A stretch of DNA of 64,000 bases from Bacillus pumilus (GCF_038738535.1 NZ_CP046128.1:2046001-2110000), one strand, 5' to 3'. Counted from the stretch's first letter, positions 6,721 through 15,177 are shown. The notes: generated by a model from the letters alone, not told the origin. A program made the numbers and translations.

Positions 6721-7983
6721 CTAACTTATGCGATAGTCACCACTGTTGTATGATGTCTGCCCGCCAGCTCCATATGACTCTCTTCCGATTGCTGCTGACT
6801 CATGACCGATAATCCTGCAGTTGCTGCCAATAAAAGAACTATCAAACTCGTTTTCATATAAATGACCCCCATTTTGAATTTTTGATATGGCTTGAATCTT
6901 CCTTTCGTAAAACCGTGTAGATGCTTCATACAGTCCAAGCTCATTGTAATAATGAGCCGCATCAAGTGCCAATCCCTCAATATCTGGGTATAAGCGCTTG
7001 TCCTCGAGCAGGTCTAATGTATCGTCTATGATCGTTATTTCTGCATCAACGTATAATGCTTTTAAGAACTGAAATTTGCAGATGTAAATTTCATCTTCTA
7101 ATTCACAGGCTTTCATAATACCTTGTTGATAGAGAGTTAACGACTCTTCTATTTGTTTTTGTTTAAACAGGATTTGGGTCAGCATAAATAGTGGGTCTAG
7201 AGAGCGATTAAGATGGGTTAAATTCTCCTTTTCAAACACTTCAAGAGAGTCTTTCAGATAACGGCTTGCTTCCGCAAGATCGTTCATTTGGTAATAACAG
7301 TTACCTAAGTTGAAAAGGGCCGAACCTATGACTCGAGGGTTTCCAATTGAGCGTGCTCGATTTAGAGCATTTTTAAAGTAGGGTAATGCATGTTCATAGC
7401 ATTTCAAATCATCATAGTTTGCACCGATGACAAATTCACAGTGGATGATTCTCAGCGTGTACGTTCTGTAGGCAGAGTACGTATCTAACGCTTGCAAGGC
7501 ATAGTGCATCGAAAAGTGGGTTTGTTTCATGTGGTAGTATATTTCAGCTAATTTAAAGTAAAATTCTGCTCTTTCTATATCATCTGATATAAGATTGAGC
7601 TTTTTTTCTGCTGAACGGTAATAAGCAATGGCACTTAAATAGTTTTGCTGTTCAAACTCAAACATTCCTGTGAAAAAATGAACATAGTATTCAAGCATGT
7701 CCGTTAATTTCGTTTGCGAATGTTCGATCGTTTCTAGCAGGTTCTTAATTTCTTCATCATTTGAGGCTTTCTTTGCCGGTTCAAAATATTCAAGCATCAC
7801 CTTATGGCGAAAATCCATCAGCTGGTAAAACAGCAACAAGTTTTGATCCTGTTCCATCTCCAGAATTTCCTGCTCGATCTCGGCCTTCAGCTTCTCTGCT
7901 TTCATGACATGAAATCCGCAAATCTGCCTATACCATTCGTTTATTTTGATTCCAACCTGAGGCGATGACAGCTTGAGCTTCAA
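6721..7983 (-). CDS. Rap family regulator (phosphatase/anti-activator), extended C-terminus
   Basis: A 420-residue Rap protein. The N-terminal helical bundle (residues 1-about 70, with KINEWYRQI) is followed by tandem TPR repeats (SALFNLGNCYYQM, DLAEASRYLKDSLEVFE and others). Rap proteins dephosphorylate Spo0F or block ComA/DegU and are inhibited by imported Phr peptides. Most are 370-390 residues and end near a ..GxxLYE.. segment. Here that point (GGHLYENEF) is passed and the frame stays open for about 40 more codons, over the whole phr gene. Start is TTG 7983 behind AGGGAGG at long spacing; an in-frame stop lies just upstream. A ComA-like box lies at 8070-8095. Target cannot be told from sequence. 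Confidence 0.9.
   Translation of the reverse strand: MKLKLSSPQVGIKINEWYRQICGFHVMKAEKLKAEIEQEILEMEQDQNLLLFYQLMDFRHKVMLEYFEPAKKASNDEEIKNLLETIEHSQTKLTDMLEYYVHFFTGMFEFEQQNYLSAIAYYRSAEKKLNLISDDIERAEFYFKLAEIYYHMKQTHFSMHYALQALDTYSAYRTYTLRIIHCEFVIGANYDDLKCYEHALPYFKNALNRARSIGNPRVIGSALFNLGNCYYQMNDLAEASRYLKDSLEVFEKENLTHLNRSLDPLFMLTQILFKQKQIEESLTLYQQGIMKACELEDEIYICKFQFLKALYVDAEITIIDDTLDLLEDKRLYPDIEGLALDAAHYYNELGLYEASTRFYERKIQAISKIQNGGHLYENEFDSSFIGSNCRIIGHESAAIGRESYGAGGQTSYNSGDYRIS
6726..6857 (-). CDS. Phr-type signalling pre-peptide nested in rap
   Basis: A 43-residue pre-peptide read in another frame inside the 3' end of the rap gene; the two stops are 5 bases apart. ATG 6857 has GGGGG 9 bases upstream. 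The N-terminus is a signal peptide (MKTSLIVLLLAATAGLSVM). The mature tail includes AGRHHTTVVTIA. In Phr peptides the active penta- or hexapeptide often has Arg/Lys at position 2 and Thr at position 5; GRHHT fits. An internal pentapeptide has a precedent in PhrE. Export, trimming and Opp import are known for the family; the pentapeptide choice is inference. Confidence 0.75.
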   Translation of the reverse strand: MKTSLIVLLLAATAGLSVMSQQQSEESHMELAGRHHTTVVTIA

Positions 7984-8260
7984 TTCACTTTAGCACCTCC
8001 CTTCTCATATACGATACATGTTGTATTCTATCACATTCCCTCGAATGGAAGAAATATGAAATGTCATTTTTCGCAAAGTTTTCGGTATCCCGCAATAAAC
8101 GCTTTCATTGCCTATTTTTCGGCATTTATAACCACGGTTTTTTCATTTCTATTTTTCTCATTTTGTCGAATTGGTTGTTATAAAACGGTTTTTTTGCGTT
8201 TTAAAAGATCATTTTTCAGATTAGACATCCCTGCTGTTTGATGAGATGATGAAGGCACGA
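7984..8260. other. rap upstream region, otherwise non-coding
   Basis: About 275 bases with no convincing gene. It contains the rap ribosome site, a possible promoter (-10 TAGAAT at 8025-8030, -35 TTTCTT at 8049-8054, spacer 18, minus strand) and the ComA-like box. The rest, about 8100-8240, is T-rich without recognisable structure. Confidence 0.5.
8070..8095 (-). promoter_or_regulatory. ComA-box-like site upstream of rap
   Basis: On the minus strand, TTGCGG-GATA-CCGAAA (8080-8095) matches the ComA inverted repeat TTGCGG-N4-CCGCAA at 11 of 12 positions. It is followed at close spacing by a third half-site-like TTTGCG (about 8071-8076). It lies about 100 bases before the rap start and just upstream of the possible -35. 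Several B. subtilis rap genes are ComA targets. Confidence 0.65.
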
Positions 8261-8290
8261 AAAAAACCCTTTTGTCAAAAAAGGGCTTTT
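8261..8290 (-). terminator. terminator after yqkC
   Basis: Stem CCCTTTT / AAAAGGG around TTGTC-like loop, followed by T-run on the minus strand; it abuts the yqkC stop. Confidence 0.75.
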
Positions 8291-8528
8291 ATAATACATC
8301 TGTTACCTGTTCCATATTCTCTTTGATCCAATTGACAGCTAATTCGAGCGTTGGAAATTCTTCCGTTTCAAATGTGACTTCATCTTGAAGAAGCCAAACG
8401 TCCTTTTTCACCGAATCCATTCCACCTATTGACCAGTGCAAAAGGGTATAGGGATGATTGTTATTTAAAAACGACACCCATGTTTTATTTTGTGCCGTGT
8501 TTTGTATCACTCTAAGCTTCTGATCCAC
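8289..8528 (-). CDS. yqkC: YqkC family protein (DUF2552)
   Basis: A 79-residue protein starting MDQKLRVIQ, rich in Trp ([29 protein letters not shown]). Size, position and start match YqkC of B. subtilis, a DUF2552 protein of unknown function. There is no signal or membrane segment. It lies 12 bases downstream of yqkB and is probably cotranscribed. Confidence 0.8.
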   Translation of the reverse strand: MDQKLRVIQNTAQNKTWVSFLNNNHPYTLLHWSIGGMDSVKKDVWLLQDEVTFETEEFPTLELAVNWIKENMEQVTDVL

Positions 8529-8540
8529 TACGTTTCCACC

Positions 8541-8867
8541 TTACTTTACAAGTATGCCCATTCTTGGACTGAGTATTTGCTGAGGACTTTTCAGCATCAA
8601 TGTATTAGCTTTTTCATTAAAATCGATGGTCATTTCCTCATCAAAAAATACCTTCTGTGCAATGTGTATATATAGTTTTAAATGTTGGCTATTATTCAGT
8701 TGTTCCCATTCACCTGTTCTTTCACTTGTTAACCAAAGCATTGGTACGCCACTCACTGCACAGCCACAACCTTCTGAATCGTAGCGAAGCAGTAATTCCT
8801 TAGTTTCGTTTCCTATTTGCTGTTTTTCTATATATGTTTTAGCCAGTTCTGTGATGTGAATATACAT
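8541..8867 (-). CDS. yqkB: YqkB, HesB/IscA-like core protein
   Basis: A 108-residue protein with the HesB/IscA-like fold family seen in YqkB: an N-terminal MYIHITELAKTYIE segment and a cysteine motif EGCGCAVSG. Classical IscA proteins have a third C-terminal cysteine pair (CGCG) that is absent here, so iron-sulfur binding is uncertain. ATG 8867 was chosen over upstream in-frame starts because AAGGA lies 8 bases before it. First gene of a probable yqkB-yqkC operon. Confidence 0.8.
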   Translation of the reverse strand: MYIHITELAKTYIEKQQIGNETKELLLRYDSEGCGCAVSGVPMLWLTSERTGEWEQLNNSQHLKLYIHIAQKVFFDEEMTIDFNEKANTLMLKSPQQILSPRMGILVK

Positions 8868-9079
8868 GGCGAACATCCTTTTTAAATTGATGCTTACATT
8901 GTAACACATAAAACACCATAAAACATGACACACGACTAAATCCGAAAGTCATATTCTTTGAAATACACGCTCTTCTCACTAGGATTATATCTATCTATTG
9001 GCTCTTTTCGCTTCTTGTTTTTTAGAATTATACTTATGACGCTACCAATTTTAAAAGAATAAACAGGAGGTTTTAGATC

Positions 9080-9787
9080 GTGAAAAAAAGATTATCTCTC
9101 TGCTTCATCGGGGCACTGATATTTATGTTGAGTTTCGCTGTGCCAAACATGAAAGCGGCATCTGTCCTTGATGAAGTACGAGAAAGCTATGCGACTTATA
9201 CGGGATCTGGTTACTCAGGGGGCTCCGCATTATTAGATCCTATTCCATCTGACATGAAAATTACGGCTTTAAATCCCCATGACTATAACTATAAAGGGGT
9301 AAATGCGGCACTTGCAGGTTCTTACCTTGAAGTAAAGGGTCCAAAAGGAAAAACCGTTGTGTATGTAACCGATAAATATCCAGAAGGAGCAAAAGGAGCT
9401 CTTGATCTTTCTCCTAATGCCTTTGCCAAAATCGGTAATATGGCAGATGGAAAAATCCCAATTAGTTGGAAAATTGTAAAAGCACCGATTAGCGGAAATG
9501 TAGCTTACAGAATAAAAGAAGGCAGCAGTGAGTGGTGGGCTGCGATTCAAGTGCGCAATCATAAATATCCGATTATGAAAATGGAATATTACAAAGATGG
9601 ACAATGGGTGAACATGGAAAAGACAGACTACAACCATTTCCTTGGATTTAATATGGGGTCTAAATCTCTTCCTGTTCGAATCACAGATATCCGCGGGGTC
9701 ATAGTAAAGGATAAATTACCCGCTCTTCCATCTACTGCTGCTTCACAGGCCTATATTGTAAAAGGCAATGTTCAGCTTCCTAATTAA
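9080..9787 (+). CDS. yoaJ: expansin (YoaJ/EXLX1-like)
   Basis: A 235-residue secreted expansin. The signal peptide ends near MKA (about residue 26). Domain D1 is a double-psi beta-barrel (YATYTGSGYSGG onward) with the essential Asp109 in GALDLSPNAF, and D2 is a cellulose-binding domain with surface aromatics Trp152, Trp153 and Tyr184. It is closely similar to B. subtilis YoaJ, which loosens plant cell walls without hydrolysis and aids root colonisation. GTG 9080 has AGGAGG 9 bases upstream. In B. subtilis yoaJ is elsewhere, so the gene sits here as an insertion relative to the yqkA-yqkB order. Confidence 0.95.
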   Translation: MKKRLSLCFIGALIFMLSFAVPNMKAASVLDEVRESYATYTGSGYSGGSALLDPIPSDMKITALNPHDYNYKGVNAALAGSYLEVKGPKGKTVVYVTDKYPEGAKGALDLSPNAFAKIGNMADGKIPISWKIVKAPISGNVAYRIKEGSSEWWAAIQVRNHKYPIMKMEYYKDGQWVNMEKTDYNHFLGFNMGSKSLPVRITDIRGVIVKDKLPALPSTAASQAYIVKGNVQLPN

Positions 9788-9791
9788 CGAG

Positions 9792-9827
9792 GGAAAGAGG
9801 TAGCTTATTTAAGAGCTTCCTCTCTTC
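9792..9827. terminator. bidirectional terminator, expansin / yqkA
   Basis: Stem AGAGG-AGCT / AGCT-CCTCT with a short AT loop between the convergent genes; it overlaps the yqkA stop region. Confidence 0.65.
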
Positions 9828-10779
9828 CTTCTCTATCCCAGTGATATGCCTCATTTTCTATTTCTTTTATGATTTCATTCTTTCCTGCCATATAGCTTTG
9901 TATATCTTCCGGATACTGATTTGCTAATTGTTCCTTGACAGACGCATACGCTACAGCTCGTTCTGGATGGGCCCTTAAGTAATCTCGAAACAATAAATGC
10001 CTTTTCACATCAGGGTGATTTCTCTCATAAACATGGACATGATGCGTACGATTCAAGCCACCCTTTTGAAAAAAACGTCTCCCTTTTATGCCATTTTCAC
10101 CTAGCGCTTGATATCCAAGATGTTCAAAGCTCTCTCTTTTTCTATCGATCTCTTTTATATGACTTACTTCTATTAAGATATCAATAATTGGTTTGGCAAC
10201 AAGCCCTTCAACTGACGTACTACCAATATGATGTCCTTCTATCCAGTTCTTTTGAATGATTTGCTTGAGTTGCTGCTTTTCTTGATGGAATTCTTCATGC
10301 CACTCTTTTTTGAATTCGACAACCTCAACCTTTCGCCTTGGTCTCCATTTCATTTTTGATAAGGTGAGCTCTTTTGCAACATGAATCACATCTGTTTCAA
10401 GAAATCCTAACTTTTCGTATAGCCTTTTTGCAGGGGTATTTTTTTGCCCTGTGGTCAGTTCTATAGGGACATTTTTCTCCATAATTGTGGACATAAGTTT
10501 TGTTCCAATACCCTGCTTTAGCGCTTTTGGATGTACAGCCAATCGACTAATGATCAAATAATCTTTCTGCTCTTCATAAGAGGCAACGCCTAGTAAGATT
10601 CCCTTTTGCTCAAAACCAATAAATTGCTCTTTTGCTTTCATTACATCTTGAATGGTCTCTTTTAATGGTGGGAGATCGGCATAGCCAATTTGTTCAGCTT
10701 CTTGTTGGTATGCAGCTAGTTGAATATGTAAGATCTGCTTTGCTACATCACTTATTGTTTGATCTAAATTGATAATCAT
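9805..10779 (-). CDS. yqkA: YqkA: GNAT-GrpB fusion protein
   Basis: A 324-residue two-domain protein. Residues 1-about 140 are a GNAT acetyltransferase ([17 protein letters not shown] as the acetyl-CoA loop, RLYEKLGF). Residues about 150-315 are a GrpB/UPF0157 domain of the nucleotidyltransferase superfamily ([25 protein letters not shown]). The same fusion is found in B. subtilis YqkA. The join suggests acetyl transfer and nucleotidyl-like chemistry on one substrate, but neither activity is known. ATG overlaps the stop of the upstream acetyltransferase by 4 bases, so the two are translationally coupled. Confidence 0.88.
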   Translation of the reverse strand: MIINLDQTISDVAKQILHIQLAAYQQEAEQIGYADLPPLKETIQDVMKAKEQFIGFEQKGILLGVASYEEQKDYLIISRLAVHPKALKQGIGTKLMSTIMEKNVPIELTTGQKNTPAKRLYEKLGFLETDVIHVAKELTLSKMKWRPRRKVEVVEFKKEWHEEFHQEKQQLKQIIQKNWIEGHHIGSTSVEGLVAKPIIDILIEVSHIKEIDRKRESFEHLGYQALGENGIKGRRFFQKGGLNRTHHVHVYERNHPDVKRHLLFRDYLRAHPERAVAYASVKEQLANQYPEDIQSYMAGKNEIIKEIENEAYHWDREGREEALK

Positions 10780-11255
10780 TGCATTGCCTCTAATTTTTTC
10801 ACAAATAAAACACGATCTTCATTTATTCCATCATAGTCTGAAAACACGGAGATTCCTTCTACAGTTTTGTCCCCTTTTTCAATTTGAAAGCCCAATTTTG
10901 CATGATAGGCAATCGATACTTTATTTACAGGTGCTGTTACCGCTTTAATGGTTGTTCTTCCTTCCTGTTTTGCCACATCATAAAAGGCTTGATATAGGAT
11001 TTTTCCTATCTTTAATTTCCGATGGTCTGGATGTACACCTACAAAATGAATATACGCTTCATCTGAATGAGATTGCGATAAAAAACCGACTAAAAAGCCA
11101 ATCAGTTCACCTTTTTCAACGACGACAAAACTTGTTTGCTGAAAATGTTCAAAAAATAGCTTCGGCAATTTTGCGCGCAAATCTCTGCCTCCCCACCAGC
11201 TTTGGATGACGGATGTGACGGCGTAAAAATCTGACGGCTTCACTTGACGTATCAT
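10776..11255 (-). CDS. GNAT acetyltransferase upstream of yqkA
   Basis: A 159-residue Gcn5-related acetyltransferase: [18 protein letters not shown] is the acetyl-CoA-binding stretch, and [14 protein letters not shown] the C-terminal part. ATG 11255 is chosen (GAGG just upstream); the upstream in-frame ATG 11276 lacks a ribosome site. It is the first gene of a two-gene operon with yqkA (ATGA overlap). Substrate unknown; related proteins are ribosomal-protein or small-molecule acetyltransferases. Confidence 0.85.
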   Translation of the reverse strand: MIRQVKPSDFYAVTSVIQSWWGGRDLRAKLPKLFFEHFQQTSFVVVEKGELIGFLVGFLSQSHSDEAYIHFVGVHPDHRKLKIGKILYQAFYDVAKQEGRTTIKAVTAPVNKVSIAYHAKLGFQIEKGDKTVEGISVFSDYDGINEDRVLFVKKLEAMQ

Positions 11256-11532
11256 GATGACCTCGCCCCTTTTCATTTTTGGCTTACCGCTCTTTTTTTA
11301 AAAAAAACTGTTGTTTCAATAGTCTACCTGTCCGATTAATTGTTTGTAAAGATCACGTGTCAGCCTTTTTTCCTTTCAGCTTTGTTGATTCTTCGTTCTT
11401 TCGCCGTCATCTCCTTTTAAATCTTCACACTTATTTCAAAAAGTTCACTTTTTGTGCGAAAGTTTCATTCTTTTGGTATGTTAAGATGGTTCATATAGGA
11501 AATGTAACAAATGTTTATTGGAGATGATGATA

Positions 11533-11982
11533 TTGGTTTGGATTGTTACTTCACTTGTTGTGTTTAGTCTTTTAAAGCTTCTTGTCACTTCGCTGCCTTC
11601 TGGTGTTGTGGAACGCCTTTTTAGTCGTTATGCGGTGCATGCAAAAGTAACAAGTGATCAAACAACGATCATGTTTGAAGATCGTCCGCTCAATGATCAG
11701 CAAGTATCTGAAATTATTCAACATTTTAATGATGCGATCTTTATTGAACGCTATTATATTTATCCTGGTGATGAAGAGCGTTTTCTTCATCCGCAGGAAG
11801 GGCCGGCACCGCTTACCATGCAAACAAAGCTTGGCAAACATGATGTGACCCTTTATCTGTATCATTACGATGACCACGTGGATGTGGTGCGGCAGTTTAC
11901 ACATAAGCCTAAGAAAAAATTGACGGCCTATCGTTTGCGTTCTGAGCCGCTCCAAACATCCCACAACTTGGCACATGCTTAA
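11533..11982 (+). CDS. membrane-anchored protein, YfmQ-like
   Basis: About 149 residues: an N-terminal membrane segment (VWIVTSLVVFSLLKLLV) and a soluble domain with IERYYIYPG and VTLYLYHYDDHVDVVRQ. It resembles the Bacillus YfmQ family of unknown function; I am only moderately sure of this. The start is uncertain: TTG 11533 sits 9 bases after GGAG, while ATG 11524 and 11527 overlap or crowd the ribosome site. Monocistronic, closed by a strong terminator. Confidence 0.65.
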   Translation: MVWIVTSLVVFSLLKLLVTSLPSGVVERLFSRYAVHAKVTSDQTTIMFEDRPLNDQQVSEIIQHFNDAIFIERYYIYPGDEERFLHPQEGPAPLTMQTKLGKHDVTLYLYHYDDHVDVVRQFTHKPKKKLTAYRLRSEPLQTSHNLAHA

Positions 11983-12000
11983 AATATGTTGCATCAAATG

Positions 12001-12030
12001 AGACGAAGTGGAAGACACTTCGTCTTTTTT
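12001..12030 (+). terminator. terminator after the YfmQ-like gene
   Basis: Stem AGACGAAGTG / CACTTCGTCT, loop GAAGA, followed by TTTTTTG. Confidence 0.9.
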
Positions 12031-12104
12031 GTATGGATTTACGCTCTTTTCTTTGAATGATTTACCAGTATCAATTTCGCCTCCTGACGGTTACAATATA
12101 AACG

Positions 12105-12116
12105 GAACATATGTTC
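12105..12116 (+). promoter_or_regulatory. LexA (SOS) box of yqjW-yqjX
   Basis: GAACATATGTTC, a perfect palindrome and exact match to the Gram-positive LexA core GAAC-N4-GTTC. It ends 15 bases before the yqjW ATG, overlapping the expected promoter/start region. Confidence 0.9.
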
Positions 12117-12131
12117 TAAGAGGTGAAAATA

Positions 12132-13364
12132 ATGAATGAACGAGCCATTCTGCTTGTGGATATGCAATCGTTTTATGCGTCAGTCGAAAAAGTGGAGGCT
12201 CCCCACTTGAAGGATGTGCCGCTCATCGTCTCTGGAGATCCTGAGCGGCGGAGCGGGGTCGTACTTGCCGCCTGCCCGCTCGCTAAAAAACGAGGCGTAC
12301 AAAATGCATCAAGATTATGGGAAGCGCAGGAGAAATGCCCCGAAGCTGTCGTCGTACGCCCCCGTATGCAGCGCTATCTTGATATCTCTGTCATGATAAC
12401 AGAGCTGCTCGAACAATACACAGATCTTGTCGAACCCTATTCAATTGATGAACAATTTCTTGATATTACAGGCAGTCTGACACTACTCGGTTCTCCCCGC
12501 GAGATCGCTCAAAATATACAAACAACCATTATGAACCAGACTGGCATTTACGCACGTGTTGGCATCGGTCCTAATAAAGTGCTCGCTAAAATGGCCTGTG
12601 ACCATTTTGCTAAAAAAAACACATCTGGTATCTATGAACTTCGTACAGACAGTGTTGCGGCTGATTTATGGCCGCTTCCGATTGGAAAATTATTTGGCGT
12701 CGGCAAACGAATGGAGCACCATTTAAAACGAATGGGCATCAGTACCATTGGGACGCTTGCTGCTTATCCGTTAGACCGGCTTAAAAAACGCTGGGGAATC
12801 AACGGAGAGCTTTTGCAGCGAACAGCTTTAGGGCATGATCCCTCTCCGGTCACCATTCACACACATGATCAGCAAAAAGCGGTTGGACATCATATGACTC
12901 TTCCCCATGATTATGCGTCTTTTGAGGATATCAAAGTCGCTCTTCTTGAATTGAGTGAAGAAGTGGCAAGACGTGCACGCTTTAAGCATTATCTTGGGCA
13001 AACAGTGTCTGTTGGCGTGAGAGGCGCTGATTTTTCTCATCCGACTGGATTTCATAGACAAATCAAGCTTCATTCACCTACACAGTACGGGACAGATATT
13101 GCAGACGCAGCCATTCAGCTATGCAAGCAGCACTGGGATGGCCAGCCCATTCGCAGTGTGGGTATTACTCTCTCACAGCTGCAGTCTGACAGCCAATATC
13201 AGCTGACTTTATTTGATCACCATGTTCAAAAAGACAAACTCAGCAAAGTATTTGATGCGATCCACATGAAGTATGGACCTGCTGCCCTGCTGCACGCTTC
13301 GTCACTGACAAGCGCAGGGCAGGCGTATCACCGCGCCGAAAAAATTGGCGGACATTACAAATAA
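12132..13364 (+). CDS. yqjW: Y-family DNA polymerase (UvrX/YqjW, PolY2 type)
   Basis: A 410-residue error-prone translesion polymerase. The palm metal-binding motifs are LLVDMQSFYASVEK and YSIDEQFLDIT; helix-hairpin-helix finger/thumb segments follow (KLFGVGKRMEHHLKRMGI), then a little-finger domain. ATG 12132 has AGAGGTG 7 bases upstream; the earlier GTG 12123 lies inside that site. It is controlled by the LexA box upstream and followed 15 bases later by its YolD partner. Matches B. subtilis YqjW, the SOS-induced polymerase involved in UV mutagenesis. Confidence 0.93.
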   Translation: MNERAILLVDMQSFYASVEKVEAPHLKDVPLIVSGDPERRSGVVLAACPLAKKRGVQNASRLWEAQEKCPEAVVVRPRMQRYLDISVMITELLEQYTDLVEPYSIDEQFLDITGSLTLLGSPREIAQNIQTTIMNQTGIYARVGIGPNKVLAKMACDHFAKKNTSGIYELRTDSVAADLWPLPIGKLFGVGKRMEHHLKRMGISTIGTLAAYPLDRLKKRWGINGELLQRTALGHDPSPVTIHTHDQQKAVGHHMTLPHDYASFEDIKVALLELSEEVARRARFKHYLGQTVSVGVRGADFSHPTGFHRQIKLHSPTQYGTDIADAAIQLCKQHWDGQPIRSVGITLSQLQSDSQYQLTLFDHHVQKDKLSKVFDAIHMKYGPAALLHASSLTSAGQAYHRAEKIGGHYK

Positions 13365-13379
13365 CGGAGGCGAACAGCC

Positions 13380-13724
13380 ATGAATCCCAATAAATTAACA
13401 CCTGGATACAACCTCATGTGGGAATCAAGCCGAATGATGCTTCCAGAGCACCGGGAGCAGCTGCTTGCTCAAAAACGGAAGAAAAAAGAGTACACCCCTC
13501 CCCCGCTGAGCACCGATCAACTGGAGGAAATGAATTTTTTGATCACACAGTCGATTACCGAGGATCAAGCGATTTACGTGACATATGCCGCAGCAGGTAT
13601 GAAAGAGCAGTTTTGGGGCTGGGTAAAAGCCATTCATTATGAAACGCAGCGCATAAAAATCGTCAATGATGAGGATGTTCTCAACCTGTCCTTGCAGCAA
13701 ATCGTCGCGATCGACCTTGATTAA
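13380..13724 (+). CDS. yqjX: YolD-like protein YqjX
   Basis: A 114-residue YolD-like protein (contains GYNLMWESSRMMLPEH and WGWVKAIHYETQRIKIV). YolD proteins accompany UvrX-type polymerases and have been proposed as UmuD-like accessory partners. ATG 13380 follows GGAGG (13366-13370) after 9 bases. Cotranscribed with yqjW under the same LexA box. No self-cleavage motif is visible, so the UmuD comparison is by context only. Confidence 0.88.
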   Translation: MNPNKLTPGYNLMWESSRMMLPEHREQLLAQKRKKKEYTPPPLSTDQLEEMNFLITQSITEDQAIYVTYAAAGMKEQFWGWVKAIHYETQRIKIVNDEDVLNLSLQQIVAIDLD

Positions 13725-13912
13725 ATTTTCGCCAAATGACCGCGCGAATCAGTGACATAGAAGCACTGGCAGCAAAAAGCAAACCTCCAAATGGCGAGCC
13801 AATCTTGCTTCTTTGCCATATGGCAGATGTCTCCTCCATCAAATTGTGTATTTAATTTGCACAATTTTTCATGTATGATTGGAACATCTTACAAACTCAG
13901 GGGAGAAACAGC

Positions 13913-15148
13913 ATGAAAAATAACTTACGTACGTTACATCCGCTTAGTTGGACGATCATCATCGGCACCATATTTGGCCGAATGGCGACGTCCATGAGCA
14001 TTCCTTTTTTGGCCGTTTATTTGACACAAGTCAAAGGCGCCTCAGCGTCTTCTGCTGGATTAATCATTGCCGTTAGCTCTCTGATTGGGATCGTTGCGAG
14101 TTTTTACGGCGGATATATTTCTGATCGTATCGGCAGAAAAAAGGTCATGCTTCTATCGATCTTCGGTTGGTCACTTGTCTTTGTTGGCTTTGCATTTGCA
14201 GATGCCATTTGGGTCTTCTTTATCATGAACGCTTTAAACGGACTGTGCCGGGCACTGTTTGAACCAACATCTAAGGCGCTCTTATCTGATGTCACCCCAT
14301 CAAGTATTCGGTTGTTTGTGTTTAATTTACGGTATACAGCCATTAACATAGGGGTCATCTTCGGTCCTCTGCTTGGCTTATATCTCGGGTCATCGAAAAC
14401 AACGTTCCCATTTCTCGTTGCTGCCTTCATTTACTTGTTATACGGATTAACGCTGGTCTGGCAATTTCAGAAACATCCAGTTGCTGCTCCAGAAAGCACG
14501 AAACAAATTGGTGTCAAAAAAGCCCTTTCCATTATCCAAAAAGATACGGTCTTTAGCATTATCCTCATCGGCGTGACCTTATGTTCGTTCGGGTATTCGC
14601 ATTTGAGCTCAACGCTGCCTCAATATTTATCCGCTTCACCTATGATTGAGGATGGTCCGAAACTGTTTGGATACCTTTTATCTTTAAATGCAGTTGTTGT
14701 CATTGTCGTACAATATCCGCTCATCATGATCGCCAAGCGCTACTCCACCATTTTGTCGCTGACCACTGGGAATATTCTTCTTGCCGGCAGTTTGTTTGCT
14801 ATTGCTTTTTCACAGAGTCTCGGCATGCTTGCTTTCATCATTGTCGTGTTTACAATTGGAGAGGTTCTGCTGTTTGCGATGATGGATCTTTTTGTAGACA
14901 ATGTGGCAAAGCCAGAAGTAAAGGGATCGTACTTTGGTGCGATGGGATTTTCTCAGCTCGGCAGCGTCATCGGACCATTTGTCGGCGGACTGTGCATTGA
15001 CTATTTTGGCGCAGCCCATCCCTTCTCCATTTTTTCAGTCTTGTCGATGGTCACCATCGCAGGTGTCCCGTTCTTACTCATTGGATACTACCGCCTGAAA
15101 AAGCGATCCGCAGCTGCGGTCGCTGTTAAAGTCAGTGGAGATCATTAA
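13913..15148 (+). CDS. yqjV: MFS transporter YqjV
   Basis: A 411-residue major facilitator superfamily permease with about 12 membrane segments. The loop 2-3 signature GGYISDRIGRKKVM is present, as is a second-half RYSTI-type loop. Position and length match YqjV of B. subtilis, a putative multidrug-efflux protein of unknown substrate. ATG 13913 has GGGGAG upstream; an earlier in-frame start has no ribosome site. Monocistronic, convergent with coaA across a shared terminator. Confidence 0.88.
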   Translation: MKNNLRTLHPLSWTIIIGTIFGRMATSMSIPFLAVYLTQVKGASASSAGLIIAVSSLIGIVASFYGGYISDRIGRKKVMLLSIFGWSLVFVGFAFADAIWVFFIMNALNGLCRALFEPTSKALLSDVTPSSIRLFVFNLRYTAINIGVIFGPLLGLYLGSSKTTFPFLVAAFIYLLYGLTLVWQFQKHPVAAPESTKQIGVKKALSIIQKDTVFSIILIGVTLCSFGYSHLSSTLPQYLSASPMIEDGPKLFGYLLSLNAVVVIVVQYPLIMIAKRYSTILSLTTGNILLAGSLFAIAFSQSLGMLAFIIVVFTIGEVLLFAMMDLFVDNVAKPEVKGSYFGAMGFSQLGSVIGPFVGGLCIDYFGAAHPFSIFSVLSMVTIAGVPFLLIGYYRLKKRSAAAVAVKVSGDH

Positions 15149-15177
15149 AAAAACCGCTCTCGTTTGAGCGGTTTTTC
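15149..15177. terminator. bidirectional terminator, yqjV / coaA
   Basis: Stem AAAAACCGCTC / GAGCGGTTTTT with loop TCGTTT between the convergent genes. Confidence 0.9.

Noticed and set aside
8056-8241. Plus-strand frame rich in Phe/Ser upstream of rap
   Set aside because: Low-complexity T-rich DNA with no ribosome site; it covers the ComA-like box and rap promoter region.
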